Assembly: GCA_021772615.1 (NCBI GenBank)
Contig: JAJFLQ010000098.1
Span: 1-47,586, forward strand
Source: Verrucomicrobiota bacterium
Lineage (GTDB): Bacteria > Verrucomicrobiota > Lentisphaeria > JABSQK01 > JAJFLO01
Length of the DNA stretch: 47,586 nt
Direction of reading: 5' to 3'
The notes beneath the pieces were generated by a model. The model ran no database searches. It was not told the origin of the DNA and saw only the letters and a list, made by a program, of their open reading frames with translations. A program made the position numbers and the translations under genes. Positions 25,589 to 33,704 of this stretch are shown here, one piece after another; within the stretch, counting starts at the first letter, position 1, and every line of letters starts with the position of its first letter.

Positions 25589-25639
25589 CTATGTTCCTGA
25601 AAGTCGATCTTCGAGATCGAATTTTCTATCCTTCAACAT
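25589..25639 (-). pseudogene. Truncated four-helix-bundle protein remnant
   Basis: The minus strand from ATG 25639 encodes MLKDRKFDLEDRLSGT and then TAG. The first 13 residues match the intact gene's MSKDRKYDLEDRL. The rest of the gene is missing. It sits at the end of a second leader hairpin copy, just before the ribosome site of the DUF354 gene, so it may survive as a short leader open frame. Confidence 0.7.
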
Positions 25640-25748
25640 TTATCATTCCTTGTTCGATGTTCGATGTTCGATGTTCGATATTCGCCGTACCTTGTTCTGT
25701 GTTTAGGGAAAATATCGAATATCGAACAAGAAATAATAAATGTCGAAG
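25631..25748. repeat. Second copy of the four-helix-bundle leader hairpin
   Basis: Two imperfect inverted arms (about 25631-25674 and 25710-25748) flank a short core. One arm includes four TTCGATG-type heptamers (25653-25680). The layout and sequence match the leader of the intact gene at 26155-26321, including an AAGGAATG ribosome site and an ATG inside the arm. Confidence 0.75.
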
Positions 25749-25785
25749 TCAAAAACATTGTCGGGTTTGCATGGTGTATGACCGA

Positions 25786-26160
25786 TCATGTAGCTTTGTC
25801 ATTTTGTCTGGCAGTATCAATACTTGAAACGAAAATAGCAATAAGTTCGTTGTTTTCCTTAATCAAAGTCTCGACTTCGCGTATGGCTTTGGTTAGGCCG
25901 CCTCGTACAATCATCAACAACCATATCCTTGTCTCGCGCAATTCTTTGAGCGATATCTTCATCTTGTGGATAAAATCTGAACGGGATTCTGCACTTTGAG
26001 CCTCGCCATAATTTGGGGCTGGCGACGTTCCGCTTCGAATGAGCTGCCCGGAGATGTGGTTGCCTGTTTTCGTCTTCGGTAAAGACTCAGCTGTACTGAT
26101 AATTCGGATGGCGAAATCGATAAGTCGATCTTCAAGGTCGTATTTTCTATCCTTCGACAT
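25786..26160 (-). CDS. Four-helix-bundle protein (S23/IVS-encoded-like)
   Basis: This 124-residue protein belongs to the four-helix-bundle family first noted in 23S rRNA intervening sequences and related to the Avd accessory protein of diversity-generating retroelements; its molecular function is not established. Family marks include DLEDRLIDFAIRII, a central QLIRSGTSPAPNYGEAQ, and KMKISLKELRETRIWL. Helical segments fill the protein. Here it lies between the GT2 and DUF354 genes, not in an rRNA gene. Its start is ATG 26160, with AAGGAAT six bases upstream, both inside a 36-bp imperfect stem of the leader (see 26155-26321). A second, truncated copy follows at 25589-25748. Confidence 0.9.
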   Translation of the reverse strand: MSKDRKYDLEDRLIDFAIRIISTAESLPKTKTGNHISGQLIRSGTSPAPNYGEAQSAESRSDFIHKMKISLKELRETRIWLLMIVRGGLTKAIREVETLIKENNELIAIFVSSIDTARQNDKAT

Positions 26161-26321
26161 TTATCATTCCTTGTTCGATGTTCGATGTTCGATGTTCGGT
26201 GTTCGATGTTCGGTGTTCGGTGTTCCTTGTTCCTTGTTCCTTGTTCGGTGTTCGATGTTCCTTTTTCGGCGTTTGAGGAAAAAATGAATATCGAATATCG
26301 AACAAGAAATAATAAATGTCG
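26155..26321 (-). promoter_or_regulatory. Leader hairpin sequestering the four-helix-bundle start site
   Basis: The arms at 26286-26321 and 26155-26190 form a 36-bp imperfect stem. In the minus-strand RNA 32 positions are Watson-Crick, two are G-U and two are A-C mismatches. The loop holds the heptamer array. The proximal arm contains the AAGGAAT ribosome site and the AUG of the gene, so folding should block translation. This layout is seen directly; the regulatory role is inferred. Confidence 0.65.
26174..26264. repeat. Heptanucleotide tandem array, 13 units
   Basis: Thirteen consecutive 7-bp units of TTCGATG, TTCGGTG and TTCCTTG types run from 26174 to 26264. Translated, they produce spurious low-complexity protein. 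The array fills one arm and the loop of the four-helix-bundle leader; the second leader copy has only four units, so unit number is probably variable. Confidence 0.9.
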
Positions 26322-26354
26322 ACGTGGTGACCTTACCCGAACCATAGATATCGA

Positions 26355-27302
26355 CTATTGCTCTTTTCGCCTCAGCAGATAGAGAATACGTTCCTGGTTC
26401 ATGCGAATGCGCGTGAGCATATCCGCCACCAGGCCCGAGACGAAGATGAGAATACCGATCCCAAAACTGTAGCCGGCGACGAATCCGGCCCATTTGTGCG
26501 GGAAAAAGCTTCCGGTCTGCGCATAGTGGCAGAGGAGAAACACGGTAAGCCCTGCCGACAATACAAACAGCGCGCCGGCAAGGAAGCCGAAAACGATTAG
26601 AGGCCGGTAGTCCCGGAACGAGCGGAAGATAATCTTGCTCGTGCGGTACGCGTATTTCAGCAGGTTGCGGGCGATACGTGAATGGCCGTGCTGACGCGTG
26701 CCCTGGATACGCAAGGGGATTTCGATAATCGCGATGCCCTTGTATGACAATTCGAGGAACGACTCCTGAGTGTATGTGAATTGACCAAACAGGTTCAGGT
26801 GTCGCAGCACGTTTCTGGTGTAGCCGCGAAAACCGCATGACACGTCAAAAAACTTCCGGCCCGTCAGGAGACTGATCAGCGCCGACATGAGACGGTTGCC
26901 GTAAAAGCGAAACATATCCATCTGCGGGTAGTAGTCGCGATTGAGAAAGCGCGACGCCGTTACGAATTCGGCATCCCCGGAGACCAGAGGCTGGACGAGT
27001 TTTGGTATGTCTTCGGGCGAAAACTGACCGTCGCCGTCCATGTTGACCATGAAGTCGGCATTGCGTTCGAGAGATGTTTGAATACCGGTCTGCAATGCCG
27101 ATCCCACGCCCATGTTTCGGTCGTGTGAGACCACAACGGCGCCCTTTTGAAGCGCAAGCTCTCGTGTGCGATCACGTGAGCCGTCGTCGATGACGATGGT
27201 TTCAATTGACGAGATGCCGGGAATATCGCGGGGGATTCGGTTGAGGATATCGGTGATTGTGGCTTCTTCATTTAATGCCGGGATAACAATGCAGAGTTTC
27301 AT
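26355..27302 (-). CDS. Glycosyltransferase family 2 with C-terminal membrane helices
   Basis: This 315-residue protein is a GT2 (DPM1/GtrB-like) glycosyltransferase that probably transfers a sugar from a nucleotide sugar to a polyprenyl phosphate at the inner membrane. It opens with IVIPALNEEATI, has VIDDGSRD (residues 37-44) and the metal-binding NMDGDGQFSPED (D89-G-D91), and ends with two membrane helices (about 233-257 and 270-292) that anchor it. In the product RGYTRN and FGQFTYTQESFLEL lie in the acceptor part. It is preceded by two same-strand genes at 27338 and 27668, and the DUF354 gene lies downstream beyond the four-helix-bundle element, suggesting that element inserted in a glycan operon. 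Confidence 0.92.
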   Translation of the reverse strand: MKLCIVIPALNEEATITDILNRIPRDIPGISSIETIVIDDGSRDRTRELALQKGAVVVSHDRNMGVGSALQTGIQTSLERNADFMVNMDGDGQFSPEDIPKLVQPLVSGDAEFVTASRFLNRDYYPQMDMFRFYGNRLMSALISLLTGRKFFDVSCGFRGYTRNVLRHLNLFGQFTYTQESFLELSYKGIAIIEIPLRIQGTRQHGHSRIARNLLKYAYRTSKIIFRSFRDYRPLIVFGFLAGALFVLSAGLTVFLLCHYAQTGSFFPHKWAGFVAGYSFGIGILIFVSGLVADMLTRIRMNQERILYLLRRKEQ

Positions 27303-27337
27303 GATCTTCGGGCCGCCGGCAAGCCGGAATCACCACG

Positions 27338-27652
27338 CTACTCCTTCCGCATGCGTCCCGCCGCGAAAGCGCCGATTCCTGCAATCGCGGTAGCGATGCC
27401 GACCACCATCGTCTCTCCTTTTACATCGGGCTCCAATGCGTTGACCAGAAACACCGCACTGCAGAAGAGCAGCAGATAACTGAGTTGAAGGAGTCGCTGG
27501 CGGGGAGTGAGTTCAATGACAACGGCATCCGTTGCGGTCGCCACGTCCTCGGTATCAATCGCGGCAGGTACGTCGGCAACCGATGTTTCCGCACGCCCCT
27601 CTGGCTTGACCTGTGGCTTTTGAGGCGGTCTGGATCTCTTTCGTCGTGCCAT
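27338..27652 (-). CDS. Small membrane protein, hypothetical
   Basis: This 104-residue protein has a basic, proline-rich N-terminal tail (about residues 1-50) and two membrane segments, LLQLSYLLLFCSAVFLVNAL (about 54-73) and VVGIATAIAGIGAFAAG, followed by a short basic end. It starts 15 bp after the W-DP repeat protein's stop and ends 35 bp before the GT2 start, so it is probably part of the same transcript. The ribosome site is weak. I recognise no family. Confidence 0.6.
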   Translation of the reverse strand: MARRKRSRPPQKPQVKPEGRAETSVADVPAAIDTEDVATATDAVVIELTPRQRLLQLSYLLLFCSAVFLVNALEPDVKGETMVVGIATAIAGIGAFAAGRMRKE

Positions 27653-27667
27653 GCCGTCAGTGCCGGA

Positions 27668-29281
27668 TCACAGGTTCAGCCTGTTTAGGAGCTTATCTTT
27701 TTCGCTGTCTGACAACGATGATTCGAGAATCCACCGTTCGGCCGCCTGCGGGTCCTTGCGTGACCACACGCGCGACACGTCCCGGTAGAGGTAGTCGTAA
27801 TTGCCCGAGTCGCCCGATGCCAGATTATCGATCCATTGGGATGCGGCATCGGGGTTCTTCAACGCCCATTGGTGTGTCGTCGAGGTCAGCGAATTACGTT
27901 TCAGCGATCCGTCGGGAAACATCGATACCCAATCCGCCGCGCCCCTGGGATCGTGTGACGACCATGAACTGGCCACGATAGTCGTCGCTTTGGTCATCAT
28001 CGACGAATTGGGCAGGCCGACCGCCCATGCGGCTGCTTTCTGCGGATCCTTGCGCGCCCACTCCTGCGACAGCGCCACCATGCCCCAGTGTTGCGAATCG
28101 CCGCCGGGCAGACTTTCTACCCACTTGGCCGCTTCGGCGGCGTCTTTCGCAACCCAGCCTTTGGCGATACTCTTCACGGCCTCATTCATCACTTTCCCAT
28201 TGTCTATGTCGGACAGCGACGCAGCCGCAGCGTAGGGGTCCTGTTTGGACCATTGCTGGTAGGCGGCCGACACGGCCTTTGCGCGAGATTGTGTGTCTGG
28301 AAATTTATGGGCCCAATCCGCAGCGGCGATGGGATCGTTCTCAGCGAGTGTGCCGACAATTGACATCATCGCTTTGTCGCGGAAACGGATGTCGGAAAAT
28401 TTCGATGCCCATTCGAATGCCGCACCCGGGTCCACTTCCGCCCATAGTTTGCCGATCGTTTCGTTCAGCGACAGGTTGCGAATATTCTTTGCCGCCATTT
28501 TTGCCGCCCACGCCCCGGCCAGTTCGGGATCGGCCTTTTTCCACTCGTTTGCAATCGACTTCGACGCGCTGGCAATGAGCCGTTGATCTTTCATCTGCGT
28601 GACCCAGTCTGCCGCTGCCTGTATGTCCGACGACGACCATTCCTTCAGAATTCGGGGAATAAGATCCCGCTGAATGCGAAATGGTGTGTCCTGCGACCAC
28701 TGGGCCGCGCTATAGGGATCGACCACTGCAAGCGAGCGCGTGTACATCAAGGCGAAGGTTTTCTGGTCGTCAAACTCCTCTATGGACGCGAAAATCTCTT
28801 TTGCTACACTACTGTCTTCGTTAGTCAGATACTGCGCAATCTGCCTCAGCGCGCGTCGGCGGTCATTCTTGTCTGTAAGTGTCAGGGTCTCCTGCAGGAA
28901 GTCACGAAGTTCATCGAGGTTGTAGATTTCCAACGGCGGGAGTGCGGTCGGATCATCATCGTCCTCGTAATGTGTCGTCGCATCGGTTGCAACGTCGCTG
29001 CGCACGCCGGCTGTACTGGCGGCGCGTTCGTGCGCGACGGCTTTGGGGAGCGCGTCGGATGAATCCGGCGCGGCACGTTCGGCGGCCTGCCTGGACTTTC
29101 GCACAGAAATGGAAAAGGGTTTGTCTGAATCCGTACCCTTCTGCGTCTCCGCGGCTTTGTGTTCGGCTGTCCCGGTTTCCGTCTCTGTTTCCGGTCCATC
29201 CTTTTTCGTGATCTTACCCAGAAGTCCACCGAATAAGATAATCGCAAGGATCCCTGCTATATAAGGTAGGTGCTTATTCAT
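27668..29281 (-). CDS. Membrane-anchored W-DP helical repeat protein
   Basis: This 537-residue protein has an N-terminal membrane anchor (HLPYIAGILAIILFGGLL) then a low-complexity Glu/Thr/Ala linker (about 30-130). It continues with about eleven helical repeats of 31-34 residues built on W-x3-DP-x-AAA-x-W followed by a proline turn. Examples are VDPYSAAQW, KADPELAGAW, ENDPIAAADW, RKDPQKAAAW and SHDPRGAADW. I do not recognise a named family; the arrangement resembles a solenoid of alpha-hairpins like TPR or HEAT. The same repeat occurs in the protein at 33701. The ribosome site ACGGAGAA fits the ATG. It leads a minus-strand operon that includes a GT2 enzyme. Confidence 0.75.
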   Translation of the reverse strand: MNKHLPYIAGILAIILFGGLLGKITKKDGPETETETGTAEHKAAETQKGTDSDKPFSISVRKSRQAAERAAPDSSDALPKAVAHERAASTAGVRSDVATDATTHYEDDDDPTALPPLEIYNLDELRDFLQETLTLTDKNDRRRALRQIAQYLTNEDSSVAKEIFASIEEFDDQKTFALMYTRSLAVVDPYSAAQWSQDTPFRIQRDLIPRILKEWSSSDIQAAADWVTQMKDQRLIASASKSIANEWKKADPELAGAWAAKMAAKNIRNLSLNETIGKLWAEVDPGAAFEWASKFSDIRFRDKAMMSIVGTLAENDPIAAADWAHKFPDTQSRAKAVSAAYQQWSKQDPYAAAASLSDIDNGKVMNEAVKSIAKGWVAKDAAEAAKWVESLPGGDSQHWGMVALSQEWARKDPQKAAAWAVGLPNSSMMTKATTIVASSWSSHDPRGAADWVSMFPDGSLKRNSLTSTTHQWALKNPDAASQWIDNLASGDSGNYDYLYRDVSRVWSRKDPQAAERWILESSLSDSEKDKLLNRLNL

Positions 29282-29535
29282 CGTATTCTCCGTTACCGTG
29301 GTGTGGCCACATGACGTTCTGTAGGTTCGTTCCTGCTTGTATCGAAATCCGCCCCGCCTACATTACCACCAGACTGAATGGCCTTGACGCAGGTTAAACC
29401 TGATCGTCATACGCCGTTACCGTACACTGCATCGATTGGGGATGCAATGACAACGCGACTACTGTCAACTTCCCCTTAGACCGCCTCAGGCCGCGCAGGT
29501 TCGACCGTATCCTCAACAAATTACTCCCGATACTC

Positions 29536-31500
29536 ATGGCGAAGAAAAAGCGTCCGCAAAAAGGTCGTCGCACGGACAGCGAAGCTGTTGCGTCCTCAGC
29601 TCCGCCGGAGGCAACGGTCGACGATCCGGTTGAGGCCGGCGCAGGAGATGGAGAGGCGCTGGTGCTGCGCTCAGATCTTTTGTCCGGCGTCAACGGTAAA
29701 TGGTTGATCATTATCGTATTCGCCGCCGCCGTGCTGTCGTACTGCAATACATTCAATGCCGGTTTCACGCTCGACGACCTGCCGATTGTCGCCGAGAATC
29801 CGCTTATTCGCAGTCTTGCGAATATTCCGGAAATATTCCGGTCCAACTATTGGGGGTACAGCGAAAAATTCAGTGACAAGAGTCTGTATCGTCCACTAAC
29901 GATTACGTCGTATGCGATCAACCACGCGATCCATGGATTGACGCCCGGCGGGTATCACGTTGTCAATGTGCTGCTGCATGCGGCCGTGTCGGTTCTGATG
30001 TTTGTTCTGCTGGTGTCGATGTTTGGGAATCGATGCCTTGCCTTTGTCAGCGCCGTCATTTTTGCCGTGCATCCGATACACACCGAAGCGGTGTCCGGGG
30101 TCGTGGGTCGGGCGGAGATCATGGCATTGCTGGGCACGGTGTTGTGCTGCGTGACCTATGAAAAAGTCCGTTGGGCTTCCTCCGCGTCTACGGGCCGAAC
30201 GACATTTATGTGGGGTAGTTTTTCCGTATTGGCGTATTTCTCCGGCATGTGTTCGAAGGAGACCGGCGTGATCGCGCCCGCCGTCATTGTGTTGGCGGAG
30301 ATGCTCATACCGCAAAACCGCTTCCTGTTTCGTCGCCATCGCAATGCGGTGTTGCTCTTTGCCGCGTACATAGGGATCGCGTGCATCTACTTGATGATGC
30401 GCGCCAATGCCATAGAGACCAAGAATATCAACGTTGGGTTTGTCGATGTAGAGACGCATCACCGCGTTTTTACGGCGTTGCGGGTGTGCCTGGAATACGT
30501 GGGATTGCATGTGTTTCCGATAACGTTGTCCGCGGACTACTGGATTACCGATGTCCCGATCGCCAGGTGGCCGTGGGAACCGGGTGTTGCAGCGGCGATC
30601 GTCGTTCTTGTCGGGTGCCTCGCGGTCGTGGTAGGCTGCTGGCGGCGCCTCCCGGCATTCAGCTGGGGCATCCTGATATTCATTGTGACACTGGCGCCGG
30701 TTTCCAATATCGTCTTCCCGATTGGCGTCATGAAGGCCGAGCGAATCCTGTATACACCGTCGTTCGGTCTGATCATCGCCTTTGCGTCGTTGTTTTGCAT
30801 CGTGTTGCAGAAGCCGCGGTTTCGTCTGGCGATGGTGGTGTTTCTGGTGGGTACAGTGAGCGCGCTGTCGATGCGGACGTTGAAGCGAAATGTGGATTGG
30901 AACAACAACGGTAATCTGGCACGCGCAACGCTGAAGACGTCGCCAAATTCGCCCATATTCAATTCAATCATGGGCTACTGGTACCGTGAGCGCGGGCGCA
31001 ACGCGGAGGCGAGAGAGCATTTTATGGTCACCATAGAATGGAACCCCAAGGATCAGATTGCGCTGTACAATCTCGGCAATATCAACCTTGACGAGAAACG
31101 CTACGAAGAAGCGATATCGTATTATAACAAAGCTCTTGAACTAAAGCCAAACTATATCGCCGCGTTGAACAATCTCGGGCGCACGCTGCTCTCCCTGCAA
31201 CGGTACACGGAAGGTCGGGATGTATTTCGGCGCATTGTCGAACTACAGCCGAACCAGCCGGAGGCCTACGTGAATTTATTTTCGGTGCATTATGTGCTGA
31301 AGGATCCGGAACCGGTGCTCGAACTGGCCGAGACTGCGGTGAGCCGCTTTCCCAACTTTGCGCCGTTGCAATTGAACGCGGCAGCGATTCTCAAGATGGG
31401 CGGTCTCATAGCGGAGGCCGAAGCCGCCAGCGCCAGGGCGTATGCACTCGATCCGAACATCGGCAAAAGCCGTGAGATAAAGGCGGAGATAAACTACTAG
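29536..31500 (+). CDS. TMTC-like GT-C glycosyltransferase with TPR repeats
   Basis: This 654-residue protein matches the architecture of the TMTC / DUF1736 group: a basic N-terminal tail, about a dozen membrane helices, and C-terminal TPRs. The first loop holds the acidic pair D80-D81 in FTLDDLPIVAENPL, in the position of the catalytic metal site of GT-C enzymes, followed by LYRPLTITSYAINHAIHG. Motifs FAVHPIHTEAVSGVVGRAEI and the CSKETG helix turn are also typical. TPRs (about 495-640) include YNLGNINLDEKRYEEAISYY and LNNLGRTLLSLQRYTEG. In animals TMTC proteins O-mannosylate cadherins; the bacterial substrate is unknown. The gene is divergent from the W-DP repeat gene. It has no strong ribosome site. 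Confidence 0.87.
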   Translation: MAKKKRPQKGRRTDSEAVASSAPPEATVDDPVEAGAGDGEALVLRSDLLSGVNGKWLIIIVFAAAVLSYCNTFNAGFTLDDLPIVAENPLIRSLANIPEIFRSNYWGYSEKFSDKSLYRPLTITSYAINHAIHGLTPGGYHVVNVLLHAAVSVLMFVLLVSMFGNRCLAFVSAVIFAVHPIHTEAVSGVVGRAEIMALLGTVLCCVTYEKVRWASSASTGRTTFMWGSFSVLAYFSGMCSKETGVIAPAVIVLAEMLIPQNRFLFRRHRNAVLLFAAYIGIACIYLMMRANAIETKNINVGFVDVETHHRVFTALRVCLEYVGLHVFPITLSADYWITDVPIARWPWEPGVAAAIVVLVGCLAVVVGCWRRLPAFSWGILIFIVTLAPVSNIVFPIGVMKAERILYTPSFGLIIAFASLFCIVLQKPRFRLAMVVFLVGTVSALSMRTLKRNVDWNNNGNLARATLKTSPNSPIFNSIMGYWYRERGRNAEAREHFMVTIEWNPKDQIALYNLGNINLDEKRYEEAISYYNKALELKPNYIAALNNLGRTLLSLQRYTEGRDVFRRIVELQPNQPEAYVNLFSVHYVLKDPEPVLELAETAVSRFPNFAPLQLNAAAILKMGGLIAEAEAASARAYALDPNIGKSREIKAEINY

Positions 31501-31505
31501 GAGCC

Positions 31506-31552
31506 TGTCGGGCTTCGCCCGACATCCTCATGGCGACAGGCGGTCGCCTGTC
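31506..31552 (+). terminator. Tandem hairpins downstream of the TMTC-like gene
   Basis: Two 8-bp stems lie just after the stop: TGTCGGGC-TTC-GCCCGACA (31506-31524) and GACAGGCG-GT-CGCCTGTC (31535-31552). Neither is followed by a T-tract, so they may be a non-canonical terminator or a dispersed element. Confidence 0.4.
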
Positions 31553-31764
31553 ACTGCGGACGTTCATTATGTTCGTTAGGTTATGCGGTTCGCATCGACG
31601 TTGACCGCCGATTTTGCGTTGTGAGGCGATTATTGTCGGTTGGAATGATCATTTTGCGTTGCGGTTACACTTGGTACGCTGCGATCCATCCTTCGACTTT
31701 GGATTCGGCCGAACGTTGGAGGCCTCGTATTAGCTATGTTGCGCCGTGCTGTTACGGCCGGAGG

Positions 31765-31796
31765 CGTGAAACCCACACTGAAGTGTGAACGTCCAA
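31765..31796 (+). repeat. Dispersed CACACTGAAGTGTG motif, single copy
   Basis: GTGAAACCCACACTGAAGTG, then TGAACGTCCAAC, matches the copy at 44681 almost base for base and the core of the 58-bp array near 277-508. Confidence 0.75.
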
Positions 31797-32059
31797 CGCA
31801 TGCGACGGCAATGCTCGTGTGCCGGAGTAGTGTGCGATCTGTGTCACACTTTGGAACGTGTGAAGAGGCGGGAAAAGGCTCAGTGCTGCCCCGTTTCTGA
31901 GAAGGAGAAGGAACTCATAGCGATGGTAGCACCGAGCCAAGATCTACGGAAAGCGTAGTATGCAAAAAAAGAGAAATCAAATAAAAAAACGAAATACTAT
32001 GCGAAACCCACAATTTATCGCCGGGCGTTGATGCTATCATGTCCCATTTTCGTCGTTAG

Positions 32060-32869
32060 ATGCGGAAAGGCACCACACACAACGCCGTCTGGTTACATGG
32101 CTGGGGCACCGGGCCGCGTGTCTGGCAGTCGCTGGTTCAGCGGGTTGGTATGGCACGAAACGCGTATCCGTCATTCCGCCCGGTCGCGCACCGGGATGAC
32201 TTCAGCAGCGTAACGTCCGCCGAAATTGGTGAGCGCGACGTTGTCTTGATCGGGTGGTCCATGGGGGCTGCAATCGCCGTCGAAACCGCGTGCGCCGTGC
32301 CGGACAGGGTGAAAGCAGTGGTGATGATAAGTGCAAATTTGAGGTTCACCGATCCCCGTGCCGGCTACGGCTGGGCAGAAGAGGTCCTGAAGAAAATGAA
32401 GCGCAGACTCGTCGCCGATCCATCCGCAACGTTGGACCGGTTTGTTCGATCCATGTTTGGGAAGGGGCCCGGTGCGTCCGATGTGGCCAGGGCATTTATC
32501 AGGCACACATACGCCGAGGCACCGTTTGCGAACAGCACCGTGGCGTGCGACGACGACAGGCACGTGGATCTGTTGTCGGCAAGCGATTTTACGGTGACCG
32601 CTTTGGCGGCGGGGCTGGACTACCTGATGTATACCGATTTGTATGCGCGGTTTCAACGTCTGACTATACCGGTGCTGTGGATTCACGGCGGCGCCGATCA
32701 GGTGTGCCCGACGGTACCATTCCGGGACGTGGCCCGGGAAGCCGGTGGCGGCGCGACCCGCTGTGAGTTCAAGGAGATCGCAACGGCCGGCCATGTGCCG
32801 TTCTTTCCTGATCCGACGCTCTGCGGCGATTTAATCACGGGATTTCTCGATGCGGCAATCTGTCGATAA
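32060..32869 (+). CDS. Alpha/beta hydrolase, probable BioH-like pimeloyl-ACP methyl ester esterase
   Basis: This 269-residue alpha/beta hydrolase has the oxyanion-hole strand WLHGWG (residues 11-16), nucleophile elbow GWSMG with S67, acid D213 in GGADQVCP, and H245 in AGHVPFF. The GWSMG elbow resembles BioH-type esterases that cleave the methyl ester left after BioC-dependent pimeloyl synthesis. Its stop lies 20 bp inside the following bioC gene, which strongly supports a biotin role over another esterase function. No strong ribosome site precedes the ATG at 32060. A cell with only a BioH-like enzyme and BioC in one unit could make pimeloyl-ACP; the remaining biotin genes are not in this window. 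Confidence 0.8.
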   Translation: MRKGTTHNAVWLHGWGTGPRVWQSLVQRVGMARNAYPSFRPVAHRDDFSSVTSAEIGERDVVLIGWSMGAAIAVETACAVPDRVKAVVMISANLRFTDPRAGYGWAEEVLKKMKRRLVADPSATLDRFVRSMFGKGPGASDVARAFIRHTYAEAPFANSTVACDDDRHVDLLSASDFTVTALAAGLDYLMYTDLYARFQRLTIPVLWIHGGADQVCPTVPFRDVAREAGGGATRCEFKEIATAGHVPFFPDPTLCGDLITGFLDAAICR

Positions 32870-33704
32870 AGATCTGGTGCGGCAGCATTTCAGCCGACAT
32901 GCTGTCACGTATGATGCGGTCACGCCGGTGCAAAACGACATGGCGCGGCAACTTCTCGACGTTGCCCGTGTCAGACTGAACTGTGATCGTGTCGCCGAAA
33001 TCTTGGAGTTGGGTTGCGGCACCGGGTACGTTACAGCGCGGCTGCCGGCGCTCTTCCCCAACGCGGCCGTTACGGCCGTCGACATCTCGGCTACCATGGT
33101 GCAGCAGGCGCAGGCGCAGCTGGGCGATGCACAGCAGCGGGTTCGCTTTGTTGTCGACGATGCTGAGAAAATGGCTGTTGGGTTGTCCCGTACGGCGCCG
33201 GTATATGACGTGGTCATTTCGAATGCAACGGTACAGTGGTTTAGCAATCCCATAGAAACGTTGACGGCGTACCGCCGCTGTCTCCGTGCCGATGGATGGC
33301 TGTTGATTTCTACTTTTGGTCCCGAGACGTTTGCGGAGTTGCGCGACGCGTTTGTGCAGGCGGAGGCCGAACTCGGTTGCTGTCGGCGTGACTACGTTAT
33401 GCCGATGATGTCTGTGCGTCATTGGAACGCGGCGTTCAGCGAGCCGCCGGCGGAGGCCGCGGTGGTCCGGCATGACGTCCAAAGGCAGACATACGCCGAC
33501 GTTCGCCATTTTCTACGCGCTGTACAGCGTGCAGGCGCCGCGAATGCTTTGCGGGGTCACCGCCGCCGGCACATATCACGACGACTTTACAGCACGATGA
33601 TACGCTGTTACCAGCGCCAGCACGGCATTCAGGGTACGTCAGCCGTGTCGGCAACCTATGAAACGCTGTACATAGCGGTTGGTCCGAATACGATCATCTC
33701 ATGA
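32850..33704 (+). CDS. bioC: Malonyl-ACP O-methyltransferase (BioC-like)
   Basis: BioC methylates malonyl-ACP with S-adenosylmethionine to start pimelate synthesis for biotin. The 284-residue protein has the BioC-type N-terminus FSRHAVTYDAVTPVQNDMA, the SAM-binding motif LELGCGTGYVTARL, the acidic end of strand two in TAVDISATMVQQA, and SNATVQWFSNP with the family's NxxxQW element. A FGPETFAELRDAF segment follows the core sheet. It overlaps the upstream hydrolase by 20 bp and the downstream repeat protein by four bases, so all three are in one unit. Confidence 0.88.
   Translation: MRQSVDKDLVRQHFSRHAVTYDAVTPVQNDMARQLLDVARVRLNCDRVAEILELGCGTGYVTARLPALFPNAAVTAVDISATMVQQAQAQLGDAQQRVRFVVDDAEKMAVGLSRTAPVYDVVISNATVQWFSNPIETLTAYRRCLRADGWLLISTFGPETFAELRDAFVQAEAELGCCRRDYVMPMMSVRHWNAAFSEPPAEAAVVRHDVQRQTYADVRHFLRAVQRAGAANALRGHRRRHISRRLYSTMIRCYQRQHGIQGTSAVSATYETLYIAVGPNTIIS

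Larger units (their letters stand above)
31501..32059. other. Intergenic region
   Basis: This 559-bp gap between the TMTC-like gene and the BioH-like gene contains the double hairpin at 31506-31552, a copy of the dispersed CACACTGAAGTGTG motif (31765-31796) and an AT-rich stretch near 31960-32010 with imperfect inverted arms (AGCGTAGTAT and ATACTATGCG). No convincing gene or riboswitch was seen. Confidence 0.5.

Noticed and set aside
25786..26160. Part of a diversity-generating retroelement or an rRNA intervening sequence
   Set aside because: There is no reverse transcriptase or template repeat and no rRNA gene nearby; only the four-helix-bundle protein itself resembles such systems.
26185..26382. 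Open frames across the heptamer array
   Set aside because: They are low-complexity translations of a 7-bp repeat.
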